Shown one piece after another: positions 41,030 through 49,117 of a stretch of 64,000 bases of DNA. Each line of letters opens with the position of its first letter. Position 1 is the first letter of the stretch. The notes below the pieces were generated by a model, which saw only the letters and a program-made list of their open reading frames with translations, searched no databases and was not told the origin of the DNA. The position numbers were made by a program, and so were the translations under genes. The DNA comes from Pseudomonas sp. PB120 (GTDB lineage Bacteria; Pseudomonadota; Gammaproteobacteria; Pseudomonadales; Pseudomonadaceae), in contig NZ_RWIN01000132.1 of NCBI RefSeq assembly GCF_009761815.1, forward strand, positions 27,234 through 91,233, in the 5' to 3' direction.

Positions 41030-41902
41030 ATGAAACGTACGCCCCATCTGCTCGCCATTCAGTCCCACGTGGTGTTCGGCCACGCTGGTAACAGCGCCGC
41101 GGTTTTCCCGATGCAGCGGGTCGGGGTGAATGTCTGGCCGCTCAATACCGTGCAATTTTCCAACCATACCCAATACGGCCAGTGGGCCGGTGAAGTGCTG
41201 TCACCGCAGCAGATTCCCGATTTGGTCGAAGGCATCGCGGCGATTGGCGAGTTGGGCAACTGCGACGCTGTGCTGTCCGGGTACCTGGGCAGTGCCGCCC
41301 AGGGCCGGGCGATCCTGACGGGCGTGGCGCGGATCAAGTCGATGAACCCCAAGGCGCTGTATCTGTGCGACCCGGTGATGGGGCACCCGGAAAAGGGCTG
41401 CAGCGTACCGGCCGAAGTCAGCGACTTCCTGCTGGAAGAGGCGGCTGCCGTGGCTGATTTCATGTGCCCGAACCAGTTGGAGCTGGACACCTTCTCGGGG
41501 CGCAAGCCGCAATCGCTGTTCGACTGTCTGGCCATGGCACGAGCGCTGCTGGCGCGCGGTCCGAAGGCGGTATTGGTCAAACACTTGGCCTATCCCGGAA
41601 AACCGGCCGATGTTTTTGAGATGTTGCTGGTGACGGCCGACGCGAGCTGGCATTTGCGCCGCCCGCTGCTGGCGTTTCCGCGTCAACCGGTGGGCGTGGG
41701 CGACCTGACTTCGGGGCTATTCCTGGCACGCGTGCTGTTGGGCGATAGCCTGGTGGCAGCCTTCGAGTTCGCTGCGTCGGCCGTGCATGAAGTGCTGCTA
41801 GAGACTCAGGCTTGCGCCAGCTATGAGCTGGAACTGGTGCGGGCGCAGGACCGGATTGCACATCCGCGGGTGCGGTTCGAGGCAACGCCGATCAGCCTTT
41901 AA
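41030..41902 (+). CDS. pdxY: Pyridoxal kinase PdxY
   Basis: A 290-residue ribokinase-fold kinase that phosphorylates pyridoxal in the vitamin B6 salvage pathway. It has LAIQSHVVFGHAGNSAAVFPMQ at the substrate site, CDPVMGHPEKGC, and the nucleotide/anion-hole motif PVGVGDLTSGLFLA. The length is normal. Confidence 0.95.
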   Translation: MKRTPHLLAIQSHVVFGHAGNSAAVFPMQRVGVNVWPLNTVQFSNHTQYGQWAGEVLSPQQIPDLVEGIAAIGELGNCDAVLSGYLGSAAQGRAILTGVARIKSMNPKALYLCDPVMGHPEKGCSVPAEVSDFLLEEAAAVADFMCPNQLELDTFSGRKPQSLFDCLAMARALLARGPKAVLVKHLAYPGKPADVFEMLLVTADASWHLRRPLLAFPRQPVGVGDLTSGLFLARVLLGDSLVAAFEFAASAVHEVLLETQACASYELELVRAQDRIAHPRVRFEATPISL

Positions 41903-41909
41903 AAGCTTC

Positions 41910-41950
41910 GCGGGCAAGCCTCGCTCCTACACGAGCGAGGCTTGCCTGCG
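41910..41950. repeat. REP-like palindrome after pdxY
   Basis: GCAAGCCTCGCT and AGCGAGGCTTGC pair around CCTACACG. It carries the core of the pseudomonad REP family and lies between the convergent pdxY and thioesterase genes; it could also end both transcripts. Confidence 0.65.
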
Positions 41951-41972
41951 GATGATCTAACGACCGAACGTA

Positions 41973-42455
41973 TCAGGCGTCGCCCTTGATTTCCTGATAG
42001 CGCTTTTCCAGTTCCTGACGAATCTGCCGACGCTGCTGCGCCTGCATGAAGCGGCGTTTGTCTTCGCTGTTCTGCGGTTGCAGGGGCGGCACTGCGGCCG
42101 GTTTGCGGTCGTCATCCACTGCCACCATGGTGAAGAAGCAGCTGTTGGTATGGCGCACCGAGCGCTCGCGAATGTTTTCGGTCACCACTTTGATGCCGAC
42201 CTCCATCGAGGTGTTGCCGGTGTAGTTGACCGAAGCCAGGAAGGTCACCAGTTCGCCGACATGAATCGGCTCACGGAAAATCACCTGGTCCACCGACAGG
42301 GTCACCACGTAGCGGCCGGCGTATCGGCTGGCGCAGGCATAGGCCACTTCGTCGAGGTACTTCAGCAGGGTGCCGCCGTGAACATTGCCAGAGAAATTGG
42401 CCATGTCGGGGGTCATCAGTACTGTCATCGACAGCTGGGTGTTTCCGGGTTCCAT
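41973..42455 (-). CDS. Acyl-CoA thioesterase, hotdog fold
   Basis: A 160-residue thioesterase. ANFSGNVHGGTLLKYLDEVAYACASRY contains the hotdog helix with the catalytic Asp, and VTLSVDQVIFREPIHVGELV is the conserved strand region. A charged C-terminal tail (KRRFMQAQQRRQIRQELEK) is typical of this subgroup. Start at ATG 42455 preferred over TTG 42473. Confidence 0.88.
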   Translation of the reverse strand: MEPGNTQLSMTVLMTPDMANFSGNVHGGTLLKYLDEVAYACASRYAGRYVVTLSVDQVIFREPIHVGELVTFLASVNYTGNTSMEVGIKVVTENIRERSVRHTNSCFFTMVAVDDDRKPAAVPPLQPQNSEDKRRFMQAQQRRQIRQELEKRYQEIKGDA

Positions 42456-42657
42456 AGCGTTCTCACGATTCAAGGCAGGATTTCAGGGGCGCACCTCTGC
42501 GGGTGCCTCGCCAGCATTTTCAAACCAACAGTTATCGGGACGCCGGGCGGGGGGCTGCCGTCACGCGTGGATCGATCTGTTTCCATATATTGCACCGGCT
42601 TTCTGCTGTAAGTCGCGGTGTTACCCTCCGAAAGTCCACCTTAAGGAGCCCCACGCC

Positions 42658-44421
42658 ATGCATGCCATCAGTTTTATTCAGGACCTGGCAGTGATCATGT
42701 TGGTCGCGGGCGTGGTGACCGTGCTCTTCCACCGCTTCAAGCAGCCCGTCGTCCTGGGCTACATCGTTGCCGGCTTCATCATCGGGCCGCACACGCCGCC
42801 GTTCGGCCTGATCCACGACGAAGAAACCATCAAGACCCTGGCCGAACTCGGAGTGATTTTCCTGATGTTCTGCCTGGGCCTGGAATTCAGCCTGCGCAAG
42901 CTGTTCAAGGTGGGGGCCACGGCGTTCATCTCGGCGTTCCTGGAAATCGTACTGATGATCTGGATCGGCTACGAAATCGGCCGCTGGTTTGACTGGGACA
43001 CTATGGATTCGCTGTTTCTCGGGGCAATTCTGGCGATTTCCTCGACGACCATCATCGTCAAGGCACTCAATGACCTGAAGATGAAGAACGAGCGCTTTGC
43101 GCAGTTGATTTTTGGTGTGCTGATCGTCGAGGACATTCTCGGCATCGGCATCATCGCCTTGCTGTCGAGCATCGCGGTCAGCGGCACGGTCAGTTCCGGC
43201 GAAGTGTTTTCAACGGTCGGCAAGCTTTCGCTTTTCATGGTCGTCGCACTGGTCATCGGCATCTTGTTGGTACCGCGCTTGCTGGCCTACGTGGCGAAGT
43301 TTGAAAGTAACGAGATGCTGCTGATTACCGTGCTGGGCCTGTGTTTCGGCTTCTGCCTGCTGGTGGTCAAACTCGAATACAGCATGGTGCTCGGGGCCTT
43401 CCTGATTGGCGCGATCATGGCCGAATCCCGGCAGTTGCTGAAAATCGAGCGGCTGATCGAGCCGGTTCGCGACCTGTTCAGTGCGATCTTTTTTGTCGCC
43501 ATCGGGCTGATGCTCGATCCGATGATCCTGCTGCAATACGCGTGGCCGATCGCGGTGATCACCGTGGCGGTGGTGCTTGGCAAAATGCTGTCCTGCGGCC
43601 TCGGGGCGTTTATCGCCGGCAATGACGGACGCACCTCACTGCGTGTGGGAATGGGTCTTTCGCAGATTGGCGAATTCTCCTTCATCATCGCCGCACTGGG
43701 CATGACGCTGCAGGTCACCAGCAACTTCCTCTATCCGGTCGCCGTGGCCGTCTCGGTGATCACCACGCTGCTGACGCCTTACCTGATTCGTGCCGCCGAT
43801 CCGCTGTCGATCAAGCTGGCCGCCGTGATGCCGAAGCGCTTGGGGCGGGTACTGGGCATGTACGGAGAATGGTTGCGCAGCATTCAGCCCCAGGGTGAAG
43901 GCGCGCTGCTGGCGTCGATGATTCGGCGGATTCTGTTGCAGGTGGGGGTCAATCTGGCGCTGGTGATCGCGATCTTCTTCTCAGGCGCGTTTTTCGCCGA
44001 GCGCATGTCCGCGTACCTGCAAGACTGGATCAGCGATCCAAGCTGGCAGAAAGCGTTGATCTGGGGAGGGGCGCTGTTGCTGTCACTGCCCTTCCTGATT
44101 GCCGCCTATCGCAAGCTCAAGGCGTTGTCGATGCTGTTGGCGGAGATGGGCGTGAAACCGGACATGGCCGGCCGTCACACGCAGCGAGTGCGCCGAGTGA
44201 TCGCCGAAGTGATCCCGATTCTCTCGCTGCTGGTGATTTTCCTGCTGCTGGCAGCCTTGTCGGCCAGCATTCTGCCGACCAACAAGTTGCTGATGCTGAT
44301 CGCCGTGGTCGCGGCCGCCGTGGCGGCGCTTCTCTGGCGCTGGTTCATCCGCGTGCACACGCGCATGCAGGTGGCCTTGCTTGAAACCCTGGACAACCAC
44401 AAGGAATCGTCAGGGCATTGA
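42658..44421 (+). CDS. CPA2-family cation:proton antiporter
   Basis: A 587-residue membrane protein with about 13 helices of the KefB/YbaL type (VVLGYIVAGFIIGPHTPPFGL, GVIFLMFCLGLEFSLRKLF, GMGLSQIGEFSFIIAALG). It has no C-terminal RCK (TrkA-N) domain, unlike KefB and KefC; instead it ends in four or so extra helices (about 450-580). Start at ATG 42658 after AAGGAG. Potassium or sodium export is likely; the ion is unknown. Confidence 0.87.
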   Translation: MHAISFIQDLAVIMLVAGVVTVLFHRFKQPVVLGYIVAGFIIGPHTPPFGLIHDEETIKTLAELGVIFLMFCLGLEFSLRKLFKVGATAFISAFLEIVLMIWIGYEIGRWFDWDTMDSLFLGAILAISSTTIIVKALNDLKMKNERFAQLIFGVLIVEDILGIGIIALLSSIAVSGTVSSGEVFSTVGKLSLFMVVALVIGILLVPRLLAYVAKFESNEMLLITVLGLCFGFCLLVVKLEYSMVLGAFLIGAIMAESRQLLKIERLIEPVRDLFSAIFFVAIGLMLDPMILLQYAWPIAVITVAVVLGKMLSCGLGAFIAGNDGRTSLRVGMGLSQIGEFSFIIAALGMTLQVTSNFLYPVAVAVSVITTLLTPYLIRAADPLSIKLAAVMPKRLGRVLGMYGEWLRSIQPQGEGALLASMIRRILLQVGVNLALVIAIFFSGAFFAERMSAYLQDWISDPSWQKALIWGGALLLSLPFLIAAYRKLKALSMLLAEMGVKPDMAGRHTQRVRRVIAEVIPILSLLVIFLLLAALSASILPTNKLLMLIAVVAAAVAALLWRWFIRVHTRMQVALLETLDNHKESSGH

Positions 44422-44431
44422 AACCGGACCG

Positions 44432-44466
44432 GTAGCAGCTGGCGCAGCCTGCGTCCGGCTGCTACA
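44432..44466. repeat. Short inverted repeat after the antiporter gene
   Basis: GTAGCAGC and GCTGCTAC with inner CGCAGCCTGCG. It shares the GTAGCAGCTG arm with the long repeat at 18047-18183 and lies between two convergent genes. Confidence 0.5.
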
Positions 44467-44475
44467 AAGTCAGGG

Positions 44476-44883
44476 TCAGCTTTCCAGCCAGACGTCCCGC
44501 GCCCAGTGCCACACCGATTCCCAGGTTTCTTCGGCAATCAGCTCTTCCTCTGCCTGCCACAGCACCACGGTGCCGTCTTCTTCAACCAGGTAGTAGTCGT
44601 CGCCGTCCTGGCAGATCGGGATCATGCTGCGATCTACACCGGCATCCCAGGCGTTGGCGGCAACGTCTGGCAGGTAGGTGTGGGATTGTGGATCAGTGAC
44701 GGTCACTGGCTCCAGGCTGCCGTAGACCACATCGCTGACGGTCAGCAAAAATTCTCTGAAGACAAACGGGATGTCGATGAACAGCTGTTCTTCGATTTCC
44801 ACGATTTGATCTTCGTCAGGCAATTCCAAGGGGACCGGTACCGGTTCGTTGGCTTCACGCAGTTGTTCGATGATTTCTTCCAC
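44476..44883 (-). CDS. SMI1/KNR4-like (SUKH) protein
   Basis: A 135-residue acidic protein. LPDEDQIVEIEEQLFIDIPFVFREFLLTVSDVVYGSLEPV matches the SMI1/KNR4 fold start, and IPICQDGDDYYLVEEDGTVVLW is the second conserved block. The start is GTG at 44883 after AGAGG. SUKH proteins are often immunity proteins of toxin systems, but no toxin gene is nearby and this one looks like a stand-alone housekeeping member. Confidence 0.78.
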   Translation of the reverse strand: MEEIIEQLREANEPVPVPLELPDEDQIVEIEEQLFIDIPFVFREFLLTVSDVVYGSLEPVTVTDPQSHTYLPDVAANAWDAGVDRSMIPICQDGDDYYLVEEDGTVVLWQAEEELIAEETWESVWHWARDVWLES

Positions 44884-44965
44884 GTCCGGGATCCTCTTGC
44901 TTGATGGCGCGGTTTATATGGGGCGGTTTATACAGTAGCTCGCTATAGATGCAACCGCGAAATAG

Positions 44966-44993
44966 AAAACCCCGGCCGAGGCCGGGGTTTTTA
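44966..44993 (-). terminator. Bidirectional intrinsic terminator after the Tim44-like gene
   Basis: AAAACCCCGGCC and GGCCGGGGTTTTT pair around a short GA loop. It lies 38 bp after the Tim44-like stop in the minus direction, before the SMI1/KNR4 gene, with T-runs on either strand. Confidence 0.88.
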
Positions 44994-45030
44994 TTGAAAC
45001 AGCGTTGCAACACAGTCAACGCGAGTCGGT

Positions 45031-45906
45031 TCAGCCGTTCTGGCGGATACCGGCGACCAGCCAAGGCTGGTTTTCGCCTTGTGGACGTTCCATGTTCCAG
45101 CTTTCGCTGAAGACTTCGCCCTGGTCGAAACGGGAAGTCTTCGACACGCCGCTGAACGTCAGGGTGGCGATGGTCTTGTCGGCACGGTCATCAACACCGT
45201 CCAGCTGGACCTGAAGGTTATCGATGTAGGTCGACTGGAAACCGTCGCCCAGATCGGCACGTTCGCGCTTGAGGAACTCCAGCATTTGCGGCGTCACGAA
45301 CTCGGCGATCTTGTCCATTTCGTTGGCGTCCCAATGTTGCTGCAGGGACTGGAAGTGGTTGCGGGCCGCTTCAATGAAGTTCTTTTCATTGAACCAGGCC
45401 GGCGCATTGATGACCGGACGAGCGGCAACCGGAGCAGCCGAACCACCGAAGATCGAACCGCCAGCAGGCTTGTTCTCGAACACTTCACGCTGCATCGGTG
45501 CGTGACCAGCCGGAGCCATATGCTCCTGCTGCTTGCGACGACGGGCGGCGATGAAGCGGAAGACCAGGAACGCAATGACAGCCATGATCAGGATGTCGAA
45601 GAACTGCATGCCCTGGAATCCGCCGCCCATGAACATGGACGCCAGCAGGCCGCCCGCGGCGATACCGGCCAGAGGGCCGAGCCAGCGCGAAGCACCGCCG
45701 GCCTTGGCCGCAGCGCCAGCGGCACCGGCAGCACCAGCGGTCGCCGCAGCGCCGCCCATGCCTGGAGAAGAAGGAGCCATTTGGCTGGTCTGGTGGGTCG
45801 GCGCGGCGCCGACACTTTTGCCGCCACCAAAGCGCTTGGCGTTGGCGTCGAGGCTCATCGTCAGGCCGATGCACAACGCCATGGCGATGCTAAGAAAACG
45901 TTTCAT
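45031..45906 (-). CDS. Tim44-like domain membrane protein
   Basis: A 291-residue protein: signal-like N terminus (FLSIAMALCIGLTMSLDANA), a low-complexity Ala/Gly segment (about 45-80), two hydrophobic stretches (LGPLAGIAAGGLLASMFMGG, FFDILIMAVIAFLVFRFIAA), then a Tim44-like/MBA1 domain (WFNEKNFIEAARNHFQSLQQHWDANEMDKIAEFVTPQM). Bacterial members are of unknown function. Start at 45906 (MKRFLSIAM). Confidence 0.85.
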   Translation of the reverse strand: MKRFLSIAMALCIGLTMSLDANAKRFGGGKSVGAAPTHQTSQMAPSSPGMGGAAATAGAAGAAGAAAKAGGASRWLGPLAGIAAGGLLASMFMGGGFQGMQFFDILIMAVIAFLVFRFIAARRRKQQEHMAPAGHAPMQREVFENKPAGGSIFGGSAAPVAARPVINAPAWFNEKNFIEAARNHFQSLQQHWDANEMDKIAEFVTPQMLEFLKRERADLGDGFQSTYIDNLQVQLDGVDDRADKTIATLTFSGVSKTSRFDQGEVFSESWNMERPQGENQPWLVAGIRQNG

Positions 45907-46084
45907 AAAGGGAATTCCCATTTGTGGATGGCACGCGCGCCATGTTGCACAGCTGAAGTGTTACTGGCTAGCGGCAGAGTGTTTCGGGCTTTTGCCTGAC
46001 AGGTTGTGTTCAGCTTCTGTCAGCGCCGTAAGGCCTATTACTTTGATCTGTAGGATGAATGGAAAAGTACTGTAGGAATGCTAC

Positions 46085-46525
46085 CTAGCGCTTGAGCGCA
46101 AGCATCACCACTCCGGCCGTGATCAGACCGATTCCGCCCCATTGGCGCAGGTCGAGTCTCTCGCCCAGCAGGATCACACCGAGCAACGCCACCAGCACCA
46201 CGCTGAGTTTGTCTACCGGAGCGACCAGCGAAGCCGGTCCCAGTTTCAGCGCACGGAAGTAGCAGATCCACGATGCGCCGGTGGCCAGTCCCGACAACAG
46301 CAGGAACAGATAGCTCTTGGCGGAGATAGAGCCTAATGACTGATATTGGCCCGTTGCGTACAAAATCAAGGCCAGGCTGACCAAAACCACCACGGTACGC
46401 AGCAACGTGGCGAAGTCGGAGTTGACGTTTTCGATGCCGATTTTGGCGAAGATGGCGGTCATTGCGGCGAATGCAGCCGACATCAGGGCCCAGAATGTCC
46501 ACGACGAAAAGAAACCTGAGCCCAT
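46085..46525 (-). CDS. EamA-family membrane protein (half-size DMT transporter)
   Basis: A 146-residue protein with four to five helices (SWTFWALMSAAFAAMTAIFAKIG, ASLVAPVDKLSVVLVALLGVILLGERL), one EamA repeat instead of the usual two, so it probably dimerises like small transporters. Start at ATG 46525; an in-frame TTG lies at 46537. Substrate unknown. Confidence 0.82.
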   Translation of the reverse strand: MGSGFFSSWTFWALMSAAFAAMTAIFAKIGIENVNSDFATLLRTVVVLVSLALILYATGQYQSLGSISAKSYLFLLLSGLATGASWICYFRALKLGPASLVAPVDKLSVVLVALLGVILLGERLDLRQWGGIGLITAGVVMLALKR

Positions 46526-46565
46526 GGATATGATCAACCTATTGAGGTGGCTTCAACACAAGCCC

Positions 46566-46655
46566 CTGTGGGAGCGAGCCTGCTCGCGATCGGAGCGCCG
46601 CGGTGTATCTGAAGCACAGCGTTATCGTTCATCGCGAGCAGGCTCGCTCCCACAG
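46566..46655. repeat. REP-type inverted repeat between EamA gene and uvrD
   Basis: CTGTGGGAGCGAGCCTGCTC and its near-perfect mirror GAGCAGGCTCGCTCCCACAG are separated by a roughly 40-bp loop. This is the most symmetrical REP pair in the window. Confidence 0.85.
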
Positions 46656-46675
46656 AAAAGCTTCCGAGCAGCCTT

Positions 46676-48859
46676 CTAGATCGCTTCCAGCTTCGCGTAG
46701 CCGAGCATCAGCCACTTGCTGCCTTCGCTGAAATTCACCTGCACCCGCGCCTGTGCGCCGGAACCCTCGAAGTTGAGGATCACGCCATCGCCAAAGATCG
46801 AGTGTCTTACCGTCTGACCCAGACTGAAGCCGGTTTCCGGAATCTCGCTGCCGCTGAACAGGTTGCTGCCGCTCATCGATTGATTGCCACCGAACGGGCG
46901 ACTGACGCTGTTGGACAAGCGCACTTCCTGGATCAAACCTTTCGGCACCTCACGTACGAAACGCGACACTTTGTTGTAGGTCTCGCTGCCGTACAGGCGT
47001 CGGGTTTCAGCATAGGTCATCACCAGGTTCTGCATCGCCCGGGTAATGCCGACATAGGCCAAGCGACGCTCTTCCTCAAGACGACCCGGCTCCTCCAGGC
47101 TCATCTTGTGTGGGAACAGACCTTCTTCCATGCCCACCAGGAACACGTAAGGGAATTCCAGGCCTTTGGCGCTGTGCAAGGTCATCAGCTGAATACTGTC
47201 TTCGTGCTCGTCGGCCTGGGTATCCCCGGCTTCCAGCGACGCATGACCGAGGAACGCCGCCAACGGCGTCAGGTCTTCGTCTTCTTCAGCGTTTTCGAAG
47301 TTACGCGCAGCGCTGACCAGTTCCTCAAGGTTTTCTACCCGTGCCTGGCCTTTCTCGCCTTTTTCCGCTTCGTGGTAGGCGATCAGGCCCGACTGCTCGA
47401 TGACGGTCTGGGTCATCAGGTGCAGCGGCATCTCCATGCATTTGGCGGCAAGGTTCTCGATCAGCTCGATAAACGCGCCCAGCGCACCGGCAGCCCGGCC
47501 GGTCAGACCTTTATTGGCGACCAGCAGGCGCATGGCTTCCCACATCGACACATCGCTGTGGCGTGCATGGTCGCGAATGGCTTCAACGGTTTTCTCGCCG
47601 ATGCCACGGGCCGGGACGTTGATGACCCGCTCCAGCGCCGCATCGTTGCCACGGCCTTCCAGCAAGCGCAGGTAGGCCATGGCGTTCTTGATTTCCGCCC
47701 GTTCGAAGAAGCGCTGGCCGCCGTAGATGCGATACGGAATGCGTTCGCGCAGCAAGGCTTCTTCCAGAACGCGCGATTGGGCGTTGGAGCGGTACAAAAT
47801 CGCGATATCGCTACGGGCTAAGCCAGTTTTCAGCGCGCTTTCGATGGTTTCGACAACGTAGCGTGCTTCGTCGTGTTCATTGAAGGCGGCGTACAGATTG
47901 ATCGCTTCGCCTTCGCCGCCATCGGTCCACAACTCTTTGCCCATGCGCCCGGTGTTGTTGGCGATCAGGGCGTTGGCAGCCTTGAGGATCCCGGCGGTGG
48001 AGCGGTAGTTCTGCTCCAGGCGAATGGTTTCGGCATCCGGGAAGTCGTCGGAGTACTGGTAGATGTTCTCGATTTTCGCGCCGCGCCAACCGTAGATCGA
48101 CTGATCGTCGTCACCGACCACCATCAGGCTGTCGCCGCCCTTGGCCAGCAAACGCAACCACGCGTATTGCACGGCGTTGGTGTCCTGGAACTCGTCCACC
48201 AATATATGACGGAAGCGCTTCTGGTAATGCGCCAGCAAACCCGGGTGATCACGCCACAGGTCGAGGGCACGCAGCAGCAGCTCGGAGAAGTCGATAACAC
48301 CAGCGCGCAGACACGCGGCCTCGTAGGCCTCGTAAATGCTGCGCATGGTCGCCAGGAACATGTCGCCGCTGGCTTGTATGTGTTTCGGGCGCAGGCCTTC
48401 GTCTTTCTGCCCGTTGATGAACCACTGGGCCTGGCGGGCCGGCCAGCGCTGCTCGTCCAGCCCCAGCTCGCGGATCACCCGTTTGACCAGCCGTTGCTGG
48501 TCGTCGCTGTCGAGAATCTGGAAGGTCTGGCTCAGGCCCGCTTCCTGCCAGTGCGCCCGCAGCAAGCGGTGCGCCAGGCCGTGGAAGGTGCCCACCCACA
48601 TACCGGCCGGGTTGATGCCCATTAGCTGCTCGATGCGGTGACGCATCTCGGCAGCGGCCTTGTTGGTGAAGGTCACCGACAGGATGGAGTGGGGCGAGGC
48701 GTTTTCGACCTGGATCAACCAGGCAATACGGTGCACCAGCACTCGGGTTTTACCGGAACCAGCACCGGCCAGGACCAACTGACGACCCACGGAGGCAGCT
48801 ACGGCCTGGCGTTGGGCATCGTTGAGGGAGTTCAGCAGAAGGGAGAGATCATCGCGCAT
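46676..48859 (-). CDS. uvrD: DNA helicase II UvrD
   Basis: A 727-residue SF1A helicase for nucleotide excision and mismatch repair. Motif I is AGAGSGKTRVLVHRIAWL, motif II has VDEFQDTN, motif III GDDDQSIYGWRGA, and motif V/VI LMTLHSAKGLEFPYVFLVGMEEG and EERRLAYVGITRAM. The C-terminal Tudor-like end (VRHSIFGDGVILNFEG...VNFSEGSKWLMLGYAKLE) binds RNA polymerase in E. coli. Confidence 0.96.
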   Translation of the reverse strand: MRDDLSLLLNSLNDAQRQAVAASVGRQLVLAGAGSGKTRVLVHRIAWLIQVENASPHSILSVTFTNKAAAEMRHRIEQLMGINPAGMWVGTFHGLAHRLLRAHWQEAGLSQTFQILDSDDQQRLVKRVIRELGLDEQRWPARQAQWFINGQKDEGLRPKHIQASGDMFLATMRSIYEAYEAACLRAGVIDFSELLLRALDLWRDHPGLLAHYQKRFRHILVDEFQDTNAVQYAWLRLLAKGGDSLMVVGDDDQSIYGWRGAKIENIYQYSDDFPDAETIRLEQNYRSTAGILKAANALIANNTGRMGKELWTDGGEGEAINLYAAFNEHDEARYVVETIESALKTGLARSDIAILYRSNAQSRVLEEALLRERIPYRIYGGQRFFERAEIKNAMAYLRLLEGRGNDAALERVINVPARGIGEKTVEAIRDHARHSDVSMWEAMRLLVANKGLTGRAAGALGAFIELIENLAAKCMEMPLHLMTQTVIEQSGLIAYHEAEKGEKGQARVENLEELVSAARNFENAEEDEDLTPLAAFLGHASLEAGDTQADEHEDSIQLMTLHSAKGLEFPYVFLVGMEEGLFPHKMSLEEPGRLEEERRLAYVGITRAMQNLVMTYAETRRLYGSETYNKVSRFVREVPKGLIQEVRLSNSVSRPFGGNQSMSGSNLFSGSEIPETGFSLGQTVRHSIFGDGVILNFEGSGAQARVQVNFSEGSKWLMLGYAKLEAI

Positions 48860-49117
48860 CGGGGCATTCTAGGGGGCCGCGTCACACCGGGCAAACCCTG
48901 CATTGCTTTAGCCGATGAAAGTCAGGCGCAGGACGACCGGTCAGTCACCGGCTGGAAGTCTTGGCGGGGCTCGCCTCGGCACTTTTACGTGGATGGATGC
49001 GGCGAATATTTTTGTGTTTTTTATGCGCCGGAGCAGTTTGGTCCGGGCACTTGCTTGTGTATGCTCCGTCGACGTTTCGGGCTCGTGCTCATCATTATAA
49101 GAACAAGAACATTGCCT

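Noticed and set aside
41062..41075. GTCCCACGTGGTGT in pdxY as a fourth parS
   Set aside because: Only the CCACGTGG centre matches; both outer arms deviate from the palindrome.
44476..44883. Toxin-immunity system based on the SMI1/KNR4 (SUKH) gene
   Set aside because: No polymorphic toxin, secretion gene or repeat cassette is next to it; it is flanked by an antiporter and a Tim44-like gene.
48638..49117. N-terminal extension of the GGDEF/EAL protein antisense to uvrD
   Set aside because: It runs over the 5' end of uvrD on the opposite strand and has no domain similarity.
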